From Duncaniella sp. (lineage in GTDB: Bacteria > Bacteroidota > Bacteroidia > Bacteroidales > Muribaculaceae): DNA of 64,000 nucleotides. Below the pieces are notes generated by a model that searched no databases, had not been told where the DNA came from, and saw nothing but the letters and a program-made list of their open reading frames with translations. The stretch covers positions 1 through 64,000 of the forward strand of contig JAIDCC010000053.1 in assembly GCA_029056055.1 (NCBI GenBank), given 5' to 3'. Position 1 is the stretch's first letter. The number at the start of each line of letters is the position of its first letter. Position numbers and translations under genes: made by a program. Shown in pieces: positions 19,990 to 31,036 of the stretch.

Positions 19990-20556
19990 TCAGGCTATTG
20001 CGTTACTGATGTTTTCGAAGATTTCATCGATGCTGCCCGAGCCGTTGATGGGGCGGTAGATGCCTTCGGCCACGTAGTAGTCGCGCAGGGGCTTGGTGGT
20101 GTTGTGATACACCTGAAGACGATTGGCTATTGTCTCGGGGTTGTCGTCGGCGCGTCCCGACACCTTGCCGCGCTCTACGAGGCGCACCATGAGTTCGTCG
20201 TCGGGCACTTCGAGCCCCACTACGGCTTCGATGTGCTGGCCGCGGGCGTCGAGCATCTTCTTGAGTTCTTCGGCCTGCGCGATGGTGCGGGGGAAACCGT
20301 CGAAGATGAAACCTTTCGATGTGGGGAGCAACGAGTCGATGCGTGCTGCAAGGATTTCGCACATCAGGTGGTCGGGGATAAGGTGACCCTTCGAGATATA
20401 CGAGTCGGCTATGCGGCCGAGCTCGGTGCCATCGGCAATTTCCTTACGGAGCAGTTCGCCCGTCGAGATGTGGGTGAGACCGAAGCGGTCGATGATGCGG
20501 GCGCTCTGAGTGCCTTTTCCACAGCCCGGAGCGCCGAAGATTACGATATTTTTCAT
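19990..20556 (-). CDS. adk: Adenylate kinase
   Basis: IFGAPGCGKGTQSARI, STGELLRKEI, FDGFPRTIAQAE. Confidence 0.96.
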   Translation of the reverse strand: MKNIVIFGAPGCGKGTQSARIIDRFGLTHISTGELLRKEIADGTELGRIADSYISKGHLIPDHLMCEILAARIDSLLPTSKGFIFDGFPRTIAQAEELKKMLDARGQHIEAVVGLEVPDDELMVRLVERGKVSGRADDNPETIANRLQVYHNTTKPLRDYYVAEGIYRPINGSGSIDEIFENISNAIA

Positions 20557-20663
20557 TTAAGTGATATAGGATTCATGACGCGGGCGGACAGCTGCACGCG
20601 CTTCGCCGTGGGCGAGACAGGCGAGCGGGCGCGTTCGGGCCGCTAAAACGTGAGTGTTGAGCG

Positions 20664-21227
20664 TTAAGCTTCAGGGGCGCCCTCTTCGTCGAGGACGTAG
20701 ATGTCGGGGAGGTTGCGGGCCAGACCGTCGATGTCGAGGCCGTAGCCGATGATGAATTTGGTGGGGATTTCAAACCCTACGTACTGAGGTTCAACCTTCA
20801 CCTGAAGGGCGTCGGGCTTGAAGAGGAGAGTGGCCACCGAGAGCGATGCCGGGCCGAGGGCACGGAGGTCGTCGAGCAGATGCGACATGGTGCGCCCGGT
20901 GTCGATGATATCTTCCACCACGATGACGTGACGCCCCTCGATTTGCTCGGTGAGGCCCATGATTTGCTTCACCTTGCCGGTGGTCGACATGCCTTCATAG
21001 CTCTTGAGACGTATGAACGAGATTTCGGCATCGATGTCGGCGGCGCGGAACAGGTCGACCGCAAACGGGGCGGCACCATTGAGCACGCACAGAAACAACG
21101 GACACTTGCCTTCGAAGTCGGAGGCAATGCTGCGGCCAAGGGCTTCGACGCGCTCGGCTATGGCCGTCTTTTCGATAAACGGACGGAAAGTGAGACCTTG
21201 ATAGGTTTTGCGTTTCATAATCGGCAA
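20664..21227 (-). CDS. hpt: Hypoxanthine phosphoribosyltransferase
   Basis: VIVVEDIIDTGRTMSHLL PRPP motif; FIIGYGLDIDGLARNLPDIYVL. Confidence 0.92.
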   Translation of the reverse strand: MPIMKRKTYQGLTFRPFIEKTAIAERVEALGRSIASDFEGKCPLFLCVLNGAAPFAVDLFRAADIDAEISFIRLKSYEGMSTTGKVKQIMGLTEQIEGRHVIVVEDIIDTGRTMSHLLDDLRALGPASLSVATLLFKPDALQVKVEPQYVGFEIPTKFIIGYGLDIDGLARNLPDIYVLDEEGAPEA

Positions 21228-21355
21228 TTTGGGGGCAAAGTTACGAATATTTTTCCGTATCGCGAAAAATCAACCGCGGAAAAATCACCCCCCGGCCAAA
21301 TTAGTCGTGGATACCACATGTAAATTTTGAGGAGACCGCGATTTTTCATAAAACA

Positions 21356-21395
21356 ATCCCCCTGCGGAGGGCGCTGACGCACTCCGCAGGGGGAT
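21356..21395 (-). terminator. Terminator hairpin downstream of leuS
   Basis: ATCCCCCTGCGGAG / CTCCGCAGGGGGAT perfect 14-bp arms. Confidence 0.75.
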
Positions 21396-21424
21396 GGAAT
21401 AGAGTAGTGGTGAGGGCCGGGGGA

Positions 21425-24199
21425 TTAGCCTACCACGATGTTGACAATCTTGTTGGGCACGACGATGACCTTGCGGACGGTCTTGCCTTCAAGCCACTTG
21501 GCCGACTGGGGGTCGGCGAGGGCTGCGGCCTCAACCTCGGGGGCTGCCGTTCCGGCGGGCAACTGAATGTTGAAGCGGGCTTTGCCGTTGAACGAAACGG
21601 CGTAATTGACGGTCGACTCCTTGAGGTATTCCTCGTTCCATTCGGGCCAGGCGGCGTCGCAGATGGTGGTGTCGTGGCCGAGGACAGAGTGCCAGAGTTC
21701 TTCGGCCACGTGGGGGGCGAAGGGGGCGAGAAGCACCACGAGGGGTTCAAGGATGGCGCGCGAGTGGCACTTCAGACGAGTGAGCTCGTTGACGCAAATC
21801 ATGAATGCGGCCACGGAGGTATTGTAGGAGAAGGTCTCGATGTCGCCCGTTACCTTCTTGATGAGGGTGTGGAGCGCCTTGAGGGCTTCGGGAGAGGGGG
21901 CGGCGTCGTCGACGAGGCAGGTGTCGCCCTTGAAGTAGAGCGCCCAGAGCTTCTTGATGAAGCGGTTGACGCCGTCGATGCCGTTGGTGTCCCAGGGTTT
22001 CGACTGTTCGAGCGGGCCGAGGAACATTTCGTAGAGGCGGAGAGTGTCGGCGCCGTAACGCTCGACGATGTCGTCGGGGTTGACCACGTTAAACATCGAC
22101 TTCGACATTTTCTCAACGGCCCAGCCGCATACGTACTTGCCGTCTTCGAGCACAAACTCGGCGTCGGCATAGTCGGGACGCCAGGCGCGGAAGGCGTCGA
22201 GGTCGAGGATGTCGTTGCTGACGATGTTGACGTCGACGTGTATCGGGGTGGTTTCGTATTGGTCTTTGAGGCCTGCCGAGACGAATGTGTTGGTGCCGAC
22301 GATGCGATAGACGAAGTTGCTGCGGCCCTGAATCATGCCCTGATTGATGAGCTTGCGGAAGGGTTCGTCCTCGCAGACGTAGCCGAGGTCGTAGAGGAAT
22401 TTGTTCCAGAAGCGCGAATAGATGAGGTGACCGGTGGCGTGCTCGGTGCCTCCGATGTAGAGGTCGACGTTGCGCCAGTATTCATCGGCTTCGCGGCCTA
22501 CGAGGGCATCGTTGTTGCGGGGGTCCATGTAGCGCAGGTAGTAGGCCGACGAGCCGGCGAAACCGGGCATGGTGTTGAGCTCGATAGGGTAGCCCTCTTC
22601 GGTGACCCAACCCTTAGCGCGGCCCAGGGGGGGCTCGCCGCTCTCGGTGGGGAGGTATTTGTCAACTTCGGGCAGGAGAAGGGGGAGCTTGTCCTCGCTC
22701 ATGAGGGTGGGGATACCATCTTTATAATAGACGGGGAAGGGTTCGCCCCAGTAGCGCTGACGGCTGAAGATGGCGTCGCGCAGACGGTAGTTGACCTTGA
22801 CACGACCTATGCCTTTCTCTTCGATATACTTTTTGGTGGCGGCGATGGCGTCTTTCACTTCCATGCCGTTGAGGTCGAGGTCGGCCGAGGCGGAATTAAT
22901 CATGCGGCCGCTCTTGGCGTCGAAACTCTGCTCGCTGACGTCGGCACCCTCGATGAGGGGGATGATGGGGAGGGCGAAGTGGCGTGCGAAGGCATAGTCG
23001 CGCGAGTCGTGGGCGGGCACGGCCATGATGGCGCCTGTGCCGTAGCCGGCCAGGACGTAGTCTGACACGTAGACGGGGATTTCCTTGCCGGTGAGGGGAT
23101 TGACGGCATACGAGCCGGTGAAAACGCCCGAAACTTTCTTGTCAATCATGCGCTCGCGCTCGGTCTTGTGCTTTATCGAGTCAAGGTAGGCGTCGACGGC
23201 CTCACGCTGTTCGGGGGTGGTGACGAGCGAGACATATTCGCTTTCGGGGGCGAGCACCATGAAGGTGACGCCGAAGACGGTGTCGGCGCGGGTGGTGAAG
23301 ATGTCAAGCACGACGTCGCTGCCGGCAATGGGGAATTTCATCTCGGCACCCTCGGAGCGACCTATCCAGTTGCGCTGGGTCTCTTTGAGCGAGTCGGTCC
23401 AGTCGATGGTGTCAAGACCGTCGAGCAGGCGCTGGGCGTAGGCCGAGACGCGCAGACACCACTGATACATGAGCTTCTGCTCGACGGGGAAACCGCCGCG
23501 CACCGAGAGGCCTTCCGACACTTCGTCGTTGGCGAGCACTGTGCCCAGCTCCGGACACCAGTTGACCATCGTGTTGCCCAGATAGGCGATGCGGTAGTTC
23601 ATCAGTGTGTCGCTCTTCTCCTTGTCGGTCATGCGGGCCCAGTCGTCGGCGCTGAAGGCAAGCTGCTCGCCCTGGGCGGCCGTGATGCCTTCCGAGCCGT
23701 GCTTCTCGAAGTGGGCCACGAGGTCGGCTATGGGGCGCGCTTTCTGAAGCGAGGTGTCGTAGTAGCTGCCGAACATCTGCATGAAGGCCCACTGCGTCCA
23801 TTTGTAGAATTCAGGGTCGCATGTGCGGATTTCGCGGTCCCAGTCATAGCAGAAACCGATTTTGTCGAGCTGCTGACGATAGCGGGCTATGTTTTGCGAA
23901 GTGGTCTTTTCGGGGTGCTGTCCGGTCTGGATGGCATACTGCTCGGCGGGCAGACCGTAGGCGTCGTAGCCCATGGGGTGGAGCACGTTGAAACCGCGCA
24001 GACGTTTGTAGCGCGAGTAGATATCAGAGGCGATGTAGCCTAAGGGGTGACCGACGTGCAACCCTGCTCCCGAAGGATAGGGAAACATATCGAGCACGTA
24101 GAACTTCGGACGTGATTTGTCGATTTCGGTCTTGTAGACCTTATTGTCGCGCCAGGCTTTCTGCCAGCGCTGTTCAATCTCGCGGTGGTTATATTCCAT
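21425..24199 (-). CDS. leuS: Leucyl-tRNA synthetase
   Basis: [16 protein letters not shown] (HIGH), EKMSKSMFN (KMSKS); start at [12 protein letters not shown]. Confidence 0.97.
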   Translation of the reverse strand: MEYNHREIEQRWQKAWRDNKVYKTEIDKSRPKFYVLDMFPYPSGAGLHVGHPLGYIASDIYSRYKRLRGFNVLHPMGYDAYGLPAEQYAIQTGQHPEKTTSQNIARYRQQLDKIGFCYDWDREIRTCDPEFYKWTQWAFMQMFGSYYDTSLQKARPIADLVAHFEKHGSEGITAAQGEQLAFSADDWARMTDKEKSDTLMNYRIAYLGNTMVNWCPELGTVLANDEVSEGLSVRGGFPVEQKLMYQWCLRVSAYAQRLLDGLDTIDWTDSLKETQRNWIGRSEGAEMKFPIAGSDVVLDIFTTRADTVFGVTFMVLAPESEYVSLVTTPEQREAVDAYLDSIKHKTERERMIDKKVSGVFTGSYAVNPLTGKEIPVYVSDYVLAGYGTGAIMAVPAHDSRDYAFARHFALPIIPLIEGADVSEQSFDAKSGRMINSASADLDLNGMEVKDAIAATKKYIEEKGIGRVKVNYRLRDAIFSRQRYWGEPFPVYYKDGIPTLMSEDKLPLLLPEVDKYLPTESGEPPLGRAKGWVTEEGYPIELNTMPGFAGSSAYYLRYMDPRNNDALVGREADEYWRNVDLYIGGTEHATGHLIYSRFWNKFLYDLGYVCEDEPFRKLINQGMIQGRSNFVYRIVGTNTFVSAGLKDQYETTPIHVDVNIVSNDILDLDAFRAWRPDYADAEFVLEDGKYVCGWAVEKMSKSMFNVVNPDDIVERYGADTLRLYEMFLGPLEQSKPWDTNGIDGVNRFIKKLWALYFKGDTCLVDDAAPSPEALKALHTLIKKVTGDIETFSYNTSVAAFMICVNELTRLKCHSRAILEPLVVLLAPFAPHVAEELWHSVLGHDTTICDAAWPEWNEEYLKESTVNYAVSFNGKARFNIQLPAGTAAPEVEAAALADPQSAKWLEGKTVRKVIVVPNKIVNIVVG

Positions 24200-24301
24200 T
24201 GTCGTAAAAATGTCGTAGCTGATGGGATGGGGGAGTGGCGAGCGGCACAATCACCAAAGTGTCACTCCCTTCTGAAAAGTGATACTATTTTAACATCGTC
24301 C

Positions 24302-25270
24302 TCACTTGCTCATCTCAAGCATCCGCAGGATGGGGCGTCGGGCGCGGTCGATGATTTCGGGGGCCACGGTGACCTCCGGCTCCTCATACTTAAGGGTAAG
24401 GTAGAGCTTGGCAAGAGAGTTGAGCTTCATGTAGGCGCAGTCGTTGCAGGCGCAGGTGGAATCGGCAGGTGGAGCGGGGATGAAAACCTTGTCGGGACAG
24501 CGGCGGCGCATCTCGTGAAGAATGCCGCTTTCGGTGGCCACGATAAACTCGCGCCATTCCGACTCTTCGGCCCACTTGAGAAGCACGGCGGTCGACCCTA
24601 CCTTGTCGGCCACGATGCGGATGGGCGCGGGACACTCGGGATGCACGAGCACCTTGGCTTCGGGATAGATTTTCTTAAGCTCGAGAATTTTGTCGAGCGA
24701 AAACTTTTCGTGGACGTGACACGCGCCGTCCCAGAGCACCATGTCGCGCCCCGTGAGCGAATTTATATAGTTGCCGAGGTTGCGGTCGGGGCCGAAGATG
24801 ATTTTCTCGTCAGCGGGCAGCGCGTTGACTATTTTGAGGGCATTGCCTGAAGTGACCACGACATCGGTGAGAGCCTTGACGGCGGCCGATGTGTTGACGT
24901 AGCTCACCACGGTGTGGCCGGGATGCTCGGCGATGAATTTTTCGAGCTCGGGAGCGGGGCAGCTGTCGGCCAGCGAGCACCCGGCGTTGAGGTCGGGCAC
25001 GAGCACTTTCTTTTCGGGACAAAGTATCTTGACGGTCTCGCCCATGAAGTGGACGCCGCACATCACCACCACCGGAGCGTCGAGCCCCTCGGCCACCTGC
25101 GCCAGCGCCAGAGAGTCGCCGATGAAGTCGGCCACTTCCTGAATGTCGGCCACGGTGTAGTAGTGGGCCAGCACCACGGCATTCTTCTCTTTTTTGAGTC
25201 GGGCTATCTCGGCCTTCAAATCGAGCCCGGCCGGGATTTCCTCGTCGATGTAGCCCTTTTCAGCTTTCAT
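24302..25270 (-). CDS. nadA: Quinolinate synthase
   Basis: VLAHYYTVADIQEVADFIGDSLALAQ, CGVHFMGETVKIL, VLVHPECP. Confidence 0.95.
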   Translation of the reverse strand: MKAEKGYIDEEIPAGLDLKAEIARLKKEKNAVVLAHYYTVADIQEVADFIGDSLALAQVAEGLDAPVVVMCGVHFMGETVKILCPEKKVLVPDLNAGCSLADSCPAPELEKFIAEHPGHTVVSYVNTSAAVKALTDVVVTSGNALKIVNALPADEKIIFGPDRNLGNYINSLTGRDMVLWDGACHVHEKFSLDKILELKKIYPEAKVLVHPECPAPIRIVADKVGSTAVLLKWAEESEWREFIVATESGILHEMRRRCPDKVFIPAPPADSTCACNDCAYMKLNSLAKLYLTLKYEEPEVTVAPEIIDRARRPILRMLEMSK

Positions 25271-25280
25271 CAGTTTTTAT

Positions 25281-25860
25281 ATTATTTGAAAAAAATTTTT
25301 TTGAAAAAAGAATATTCCAAGAAGAAGTAATATGGCTGTTAATAAGTATAATAACTTGTAGCCCAAATATTTGCATTTTCGGGTTATTACACTCTATCTA
25401 CATTTTCTTCAGGGTTATCAACACCTTAATCTCCTGATAATCGGCGATTTCGCTGTTTTATTAACACTGTGTTAATAATGTGCAAAGTTAATAAGTTTTT
25501 CGGTGAAAAGCAAGCGAAAAATGTTGAAAAGGGGCTTGAAAACCCGATGAAAGCTAATAAATAACTATTTTGGCCGACTCAGACTTTCGTCTATACGGCG
25601 CAGTTGCAATACGTGTCAAGAAAAAGTTATTGAAAGCTATCAAAAGTTTTCAACACTTATTTACACAGTTTTCAACACTCCCCGGAACGGTTGAAAAGAC
25701 GGCATCGAAAATGCGTTGTCGGGCATAAACCATAGAGGGCTGCGGAGTGTTTGATTTTCATACGGGTGAACGATTTGACAGGGAAGCCCGCTCCCCATGC
25801 GGAGCTTTGAAATCGGCCGCTTACTTAAAACTTACTTACATTTTTTCCACACTCCTCACG
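25281..25860. other. AT-rich intergenic region with DnaA-box-like 9-mers; candidate replication origin
   Basis: TTATCAACA (25415), TGTTGAAAA (25522), TTTTCAACA (25647 and 25669), TTATTTACA (25657), GGTTGAAAA (25689); 21-bp palindrome TTATTAACACTGTGTTAATAA (25458-25478); at a strand-bias switch. Confidence 0.4.
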
Positions 25861-28800
25861 ATGAAAAAACAGATATTAGACGGATGTACGGCGGCCGCTC
25901 ACGTGGCCTTCGCTCTCAGCGATGTTGCCACGGTTTACCCGATTACTCCTATTGCCGCAATGGGCGACACGGCCATGCGCTGGGGCCTCGAAGGACGGCG
26001 CAACCTTATGGGGCAACCCCTCGAAGTGCGCGAGATGGAGAGCGAACTCGGGGCGGCCGGTGCCGTCCACGGCGCTGCTGCCGCCGGTGCGTTGGCCACG
26101 ACGTTCACCGCCTCGCAGGGCCTGATGCTGATGATACCGAATATGTATAAAATCGCGGGCGAGAAGTTGCCCGTCGTGTTTCATGTAGGGTGTCGTTCGC
26201 TGGCCACTCACGCCCTCTCCATTTTCGGCGACCACCAGGATGTGATGGCGTGCCGCGCCACAGGTTTTGCCATGCTCGCCTCGGCCTCGGTGCAGGAGAC
26301 GATGGACCTCGGCGCCGTGGCTCATCTGGCGGCCATCGAAGGCTCGCTGCCGGTGTTGCACTTCTTCGACGGTTGGCGCACATCGTCGGAACTTGATACT
26401 ATCGAAGTGATAGACTATGAGTCGCTACGCCCGTTGGTAGATTGGGACAAGGTGGCCTCATTCCGCCGGCGCGCCATGAATCCCGAGCATCCCGACCTGC
26501 GCGGCTCGGCGCAGAACTCCGACGTCTACTTTCAGAACGCCGAGGCCGCCAACAGCCTCTATGATGCTTTCCCCGCCATCGTGCAGGGCGCCATGGATAA
26601 AATCGCCGCCGTGACGGGGCGACAATATCACCTCGTCGACTACACGGGCGCGCCCGATGCCGACCGCGTGATTGTGATTATGGCGTCGGCCTCGGAGGTG
26701 GCTGCCGAGACTGCCAAGTATCTGAATGACGGGGCGGGCTACAAGACAGGCGTCATCACTGTGCGTCTCTACCGCCCCTTCCCCACCGAGCAATTTCACG
26801 CCGCCCTCCCGAAGAGCGTGCGCACCGTCGCCGTGCTCGACCGCACCAAGGAGCCGGGAGCGCAGCACGAACCTCTCTGTCAGGACGTTATGACGGCACT
26901 ATACAATTCGCCCGACCGACGCGATGTGCGTGTCATCGGCGGCCGCTACGGTCTGTCGAGCAAGGAGTTCGACCCCTCGATGGTCAAGGCTGTCTTCGAC
27001 GAAATGGCCAAGGAAAAGCCGCAGAATCCGTTTACGGTGGGCATCAACGACGATGTGACCCGGCTCTCGCTCGACGTGTCGGAAGTGGTGGAGACCAACG
27101 TGGCCCGCTCCACTTATCAGACTCTCTTCTATGGCATCGGCAACGACGGCACCGTAGGCGCCACGAAGATGCTGGCCGGAGTGCTGGGCAACACGCCGGG
27201 ACTCTACGCCCAGGCCTATTTCAACTATTCGGCCAAGAAGTCGGGAGGCTACACCATTTCGCAACTCCGCATAGGCCACGCGCCCGTCACCTCGGCCTAT
27301 GAAATCAGCGACGCCGACTATGCCGCCTGCCACAAGACTTCCTACGTCAATCGTTTCGATATGGTAGGCAAGGTGCGCGAGGGAGGTGTGTTCGTGCTCA
27401 ATTCGCCATGGTCGGAGAGTCAGCTCGTCGAAAAGCTGCCACTCGAAATGCGCCGCGCCATCGCCGAAAAGCGACTCACTTTCTACAACATTGATGCCGA
27501 CGCCATAGCCGCGCAATGCGCCCTCGGGCCGCGTATCAACACCATCATGGCCACGGTCTGGCTTTCGCTGAGCCGTCTCGTGCCCTTCGACGACGCATTG
27601 ACCGAATTCAAGGCCGCCATAGCCGCCACCTACCGCCACGAGGTTGGCACCGTCGTGGAGCGCAATCTGAAAGCTATCGACATGACCCTCGGGGCGTTGA
27701 AAAAGATTGACTACACCTCGATTGAAGGCTGGACCGACACTCCGCAGAAGGTTGCCCCCCGCGCTGTCAGCTATCCCGACGCCGCGGTCGAGCGTTTCAT
27801 CAAGCAGGTGCATACCCCCTGCATTCAGGGGCGCGGCGACTCAATCCCAGTCTCGGCGCTCGCCCCCGACGGAGTCATGCCGATGGGCACCACCGCCTAC
27901 GAACATCGCCGCATTGCCACGCGCGTGCCTGTGTGGGATGTCTCTAAATGTGTTGAGTGCGCCGAGTGCTCGCTCGTGTGCCCTCACGCCGCCATACGTC
28001 CGTTCGTGCTGTCGCCCGACGAGGCGGCCAAAGCGCCTGCCGGATTTGCCATGAAGGAGGCTCACGGGATGCCCGAGGGCTACAAATTTCATATTCAGAA
28101 TTTCCCGGAAGACTGCCTCGGATGTTCGTCGTGCTCCATCATCTGTCCCGGCCACGCCCTTACGATGACGCCCGTCGGCGAGGTGGTCGACAGGGAGGTA
28201 CCGATGGTGGAATGGGCGCAGGCCCACGTCTCGGCAAAGACCGCGGTGCTGCCGCGCACCACCGTGCGCGGCTCGCAGATGCACCTGCCCGGCCTCCAGT
28301 TCTCGGGTGCCTGTGCAGGCTGCGGCGAGACCCCTTACGTCAAACTCCTCACTCAGCTTTTCGGCGAACGTCTGCTCATAGCCAACGCCACCGGTTGCAG
28401 CTCGATTTGGGGCGCCAACTTCCCCTCGAACGCCTATTGCACCACCGACGGAAAGCGCGGCCCGGCTTGGGGCAATTCGCTCTTCGAAGACAATGGCGAG
28501 TATGGCTACGGAATGCTCGTGGCCGTCGAACACCAACGCCGCCGTGTGGCGTTGCAGGTCAAGGAGTTGATTGACGCTCCCGACACGCCTCCGTTTGTGA
28601 AGAACGCCCTGCAGGCTTGGTATGACGCCAAAGACGACCCGTCGCTTTCGCATCAGACCGGACGTGTGCTTGCCGGTATTCTTGAAGAGGTCAAAGACCT
28701 GTCGCCCGCTTTCGGCCGCCTGCTCGAGGCTGCCGACCAGTTTGGCAAAAAGACCGTCTGGGCTGTCGGAGGCGACGGCTGGGCCTATGACATAGGCTTT

Positions 28801-29472
28801 GCCGGACTCGACCATGTGCTCGCCTCGGGCGAACCCATCAAGGTGCTCGTCATGGACACCGAATGTTATTCCAACACCGGAGGGCAGATGTCGAAAGCCA
28901 CACCCCGCAGTGCCGTGGCCAAGTATGCCCCCGACGGCAAGCGTGTGGCCAAGAAGGAACTCGGCCGCATGATGATGACCTATGGCAACGTCTACGTGGC
29001 TTCCATAGCACTCGGCGCTAATTATCAGCAGGCTATCGACGCGCTCGCTGAGGCCGAACGCTATCCCGGCCCCGCCATTGTGATAGCCTACTGTCCCTGT
29101 CTGATGCACGGCATTCAACCCGGGCTGGGACATTCCATCGTCGAGCAGCGCCGTGCCGTCGAAGCCGGCTACTGGCCTCTCTACCGCTTCCGTCCCGAGC
29201 AATACGCGCAGGGTGAGTCGGGACTCATCATCGACTCCGTCACCCCCGGCCCCGACAACAGCGGCACCAACGGCTCATCCTCCCTGACAGCCTCGCCCCG
29301 TTTCCCCAATCCCGAACCGGTGCGCACTGTCGAGGAATTTGCCATGAATGAAGACCGTTACGCCGACCTCAACCTTGCCGACCCCACCGAAGCCGGCATC
29401 CTCCGCCCCGAGCTTCAGAAAGATTGCAATCAGGCCAAATCCGCCCTCACCTACCGCGCCGCCAAACCCTGA
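25861..29472 (+). CDS. nifJ: Pyruvate:ferredoxin (flavodoxin) oxidoreductase
   Basis: CVECAECSLVCP and CLGCSSCSIICP ferredoxin motifs; GDGWAYDIGFAGLDHVLA TPP region; start at MKKQILDGCTAAAHVAF. Confidence 0.97.
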   Translation: MKKQILDGCTAAAHVAFALSDVATVYPITPIAAMGDTAMRWGLEGRRNLMGQPLEVREMESELGAAGAVHGAAAAGALATTFTASQGLMLMIPNMYKIAGEKLPVVFHVGCRSLATHALSIFGDHQDVMACRATGFAMLASASVQETMDLGAVAHLAAIEGSLPVLHFFDGWRTSSELDTIEVIDYESLRPLVDWDKVASFRRRAMNPEHPDLRGSAQNSDVYFQNAEAANSLYDAFPAIVQGAMDKIAAVTGRQYHLVDYTGAPDADRVIVIMASASEVAAETAKYLNDGAGYKTGVITVRLYRPFPTEQFHAALPKSVRTVAVLDRTKEPGAQHEPLCQDVMTALYNSPDRRDVRVIGGRYGLSSKEFDPSMVKAVFDEMAKEKPQNPFTVGINDDVTRLSLDVSEVVETNVARSTYQTLFYGIGNDGTVGATKMLAGVLGNTPGLYAQAYFNYSAKKSGGYTISQLRIGHAPVTSAYEISDADYAACHKTSYVNRFDMVGKVREGGVFVLNSPWSESQLVEKLPLEMRRAIAEKRLTFYNIDADAIAAQCALGPRINTIMATVWLSLSRLVPFDDALTEFKAAIAATYRHEVGTVVERNLKAIDMTLGALKKIDYTSIEGWTDTPQKVAPRAVSYPDAAVERFIKQVHTPCIQGRGDSIPVSALAPDGVMPMGTTAYEHRRIATRVPVWDVSKCVECAECSLVCPHAAIRPFVLSPDEAAKAPAGFAMKEAHGMPEGYKFHIQNFPEDCLGCSSCSIICPGHALTMTPVGEVVDREVPMVEWAQAHVSAKTAVLPRTTVRGSQMHLPGLQFSGACAGCGETPYVKLLTQLFGERLLIANATGCSSIWGANFPSNAYCTTDGKRGPAWGNSLFEDNGEYGYGMLVAVEHQRRRVALQVKELIDAPDTPPFVKNALQAWYDAKDDPSLSHQTGRVLAGILEEVKDLSPAFGRLLEAADQFGKKTVWAVGGDGWAYDIGFAGLDHVLASGEPIKVLVMDTECYSNTGGQMSKATPRSAVAKYAPDGKRVAKKELGRMMMTYGNVYVASIALGANYQQAIDALAEAERYPGPAIVIAYCPCLMHGIQPGLGHSIVEQRRAVEAGYWPLYRFRPEQYAQGESGLIIDSVTPGPDNSGTNGSSSLTASPRFPNPEPVRTVEEFAMNEDRYADLNLADPTEAGILRPELQKDCNQAKSALTYRAAKP

Positions 29473-29494
29473 CGCTTTGGCAATCCGGCTACTC

Positions 29495-29533
29495 GCAGCC
29501 CCAATTTTTGGTATCGCCAAAAATTGGGGCTGC
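29495..29533. terminator. Bidirectional terminator between nifJ and doc
   Basis: GCAGCCCCAATTTTTGG-TATCG-CCAAAAATTGGGGCTGC, 17-bp perfect arms between convergent genes. Confidence 0.85.
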
Positions 29534-29578
29534 ATCATATATGTAAATCCAGCCCCAAATGATTAATTGTCTCTATTC

Positions 29579-30022
29579 TTAACCTCGCGCGATTGCGTGG
29601 ATTATTTCGAGTTTGAGTGATTCCGGGTAGTCTTCGTTTGCCAAGTAGCATGAAATGATGCGATGAAGCAGTTCTTTATCAATACGTCCGGCGGCGACAT
29701 GATAGATGATTGATTCCATGCACTGCATGAAGTTGTAGGCGTGCCAATAGTATCCGTTATGAACGAGGAACCATACCCCGATGGTTAATGCTACACGCTT
29801 GTTGGAATCCTCGAAATAATGTCCTGTACATAAACCGAACACAATATATGTGAGTTTATCAGCGAAAGTGGGATAATACAAGTCATTCTGTACGAAGTCA
29901 AGTACCTTGCAAATACCGCCTTCGTCCTTTACTCCTGTCAGACCTCCGCCGCTGGCTGCTACCGTCTTAGAATAGACTAACAGAGCTTCATCATAGCTGA
30001 TGTATTTCAAATTCTCACTCAT
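29579..30022 (-). CDS. Death-on-curing (Doc/Fic) family toxin-like protein
   Basis: TGHYFEDSNKRVALTIGVWFL Fic/Doc HxFxDxNKR motif; 8-bp overlap with upstream gene. Confidence 0.85.
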   Translation of the reverse strand: MSENLKYISYDEALLVYSKTVAASGGGLTGVKDEGGICKVLDFVQNDLYYPTFADKLTYIVFGLCTGHYFEDSNKRVALTIGVWFLVHNGYYWHAYNFMQCMESIIYHVAAGRIDKELLHRIISCYLANEDYPESLKLEIIHAIARG

Positions 30023-31034
30023 CGTCGTCAGCTTGCTTTAGGCGTTTAAGCACTTCGCGGTTGGCTTCCAGAATATTGTCAAAGTTAATCGAAGCATCGC
30101 CGATAAATTTATCGAATTCATCAGAAGTAACGGCTCTGAGATACTCCGTGAGATTATCGTGCCAAGCGTCACGGAATGCAACATCACGCGATGCCATTTT
30201 TGTTCTGGCATCATGGATAAATGGCTCCATCATTGGAGCGGCGGCTAAGTCATCAATTATCGTCTTAACTTCCTCTATGGTCAACTGTTTGTTTCCATTT
30301 TCGGAATAACGTTTTTCTATCTGATGAGCAACCCCATTCTCAAATGCCGAGATACAGAGTAGAACTTCTGCATAAAGAGTGTGACGCACATTCTCCTCGT
30401 TTTGCAAGCGCAGGACTTCACGGTATTCTTTTGCATTCTCCTTGAATACAGCTTTATATATCAAGTCTGTTATTTGTTCGTACTTATAATTTGGAGTTCC
30501 ATCGACATACTTTCCTACAGCTTGTGTGAAATTCTTGCGATAGTTTTCACTCTTGATTGCCGTAGGAAGATAGTCTCTATCTCGCCAATTAATATACTTT
30601 GTACCCCCACCTGCACGGCTGTTGATAGTGGCAATAACAATGTCAAGTATGCGAGAACGTAGCTGCTTTGCCTTTTGACTCTCTGTAAGAAGCATTCCTA
30701 TGTTCAGAAATGCTCGAAAAGAAAAGACACCCAATTGACGTGTGAACTTGGGGACATTAATGTCCCCAACAAAATGTAACTTAAGCTCTTTTAGGGAGTT
30801 ACCTGTGCTTAAAAAATATCCATTAGCACGCAATTCTTCTCCATGTTCATGCACATAGCGTTTTATGGTGCGCTCATCCACACCATAAAACTCAGCCACC
30901 ATCTTGGTGGTAAAAAGCATCTGATTATGGAAAGACAGACCATTGACATTCAAGTTTTCTTGGATGGCTTGAAGGGCATAATTGTTATTCAACACGTTCT
31001 GCCGCTCGATGCTTGATACTGTCAAATCGTTCAT
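30015..31034 (-). CDS. DNA-binding (RhuM-like) protein, putative partner/antitoxin of Doc
   Basis: MLFTTKMVAEFYGVDERTIKRYVHEH winged-helix-like start; TRQLGVFSFRAFLNIGMLLTESQKAKQLRSRILDIVIATIN; overlaps doc. Confidence 0.65.
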   Translation of the reverse strand: MNDLTVSSIERQNVLNNNYALQAIQENLNVNGLSFHNQMLFTTKMVAEFYGVDERTIKRYVHEHGEELRANGYFLSTGNSLKELKLHFVGDINVPKFTRQLGVFSFRAFLNIGMLLTESQKAKQLRSRILDIVIATINSRAGGGTKYINWRDRDYLPTAIKSENYRKNFTQAVGKYVDGTPNYKYEQITDLIYKAVFKENAKEYREVLRLQNEENVRHTLYAEVLLCISAFENGVAHQIEKRYSENGNKQLTIEEVKTIIDDLAAAPMMEPFIHDARTKMASRDVAFRDAWHDNLTEYLRAVTSDEFDKFIGDASINFDNILEANREVLKRLKQADDDE

Positions 31035-31036
31035 AA

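Noticed and set aside
25826-25846. CTTACTTAAAACTTACTTAC before the nifJ ATG
   Set aside because: Contains the terminal motif twice but no palindromic body; may be a remnant or chance, not called.
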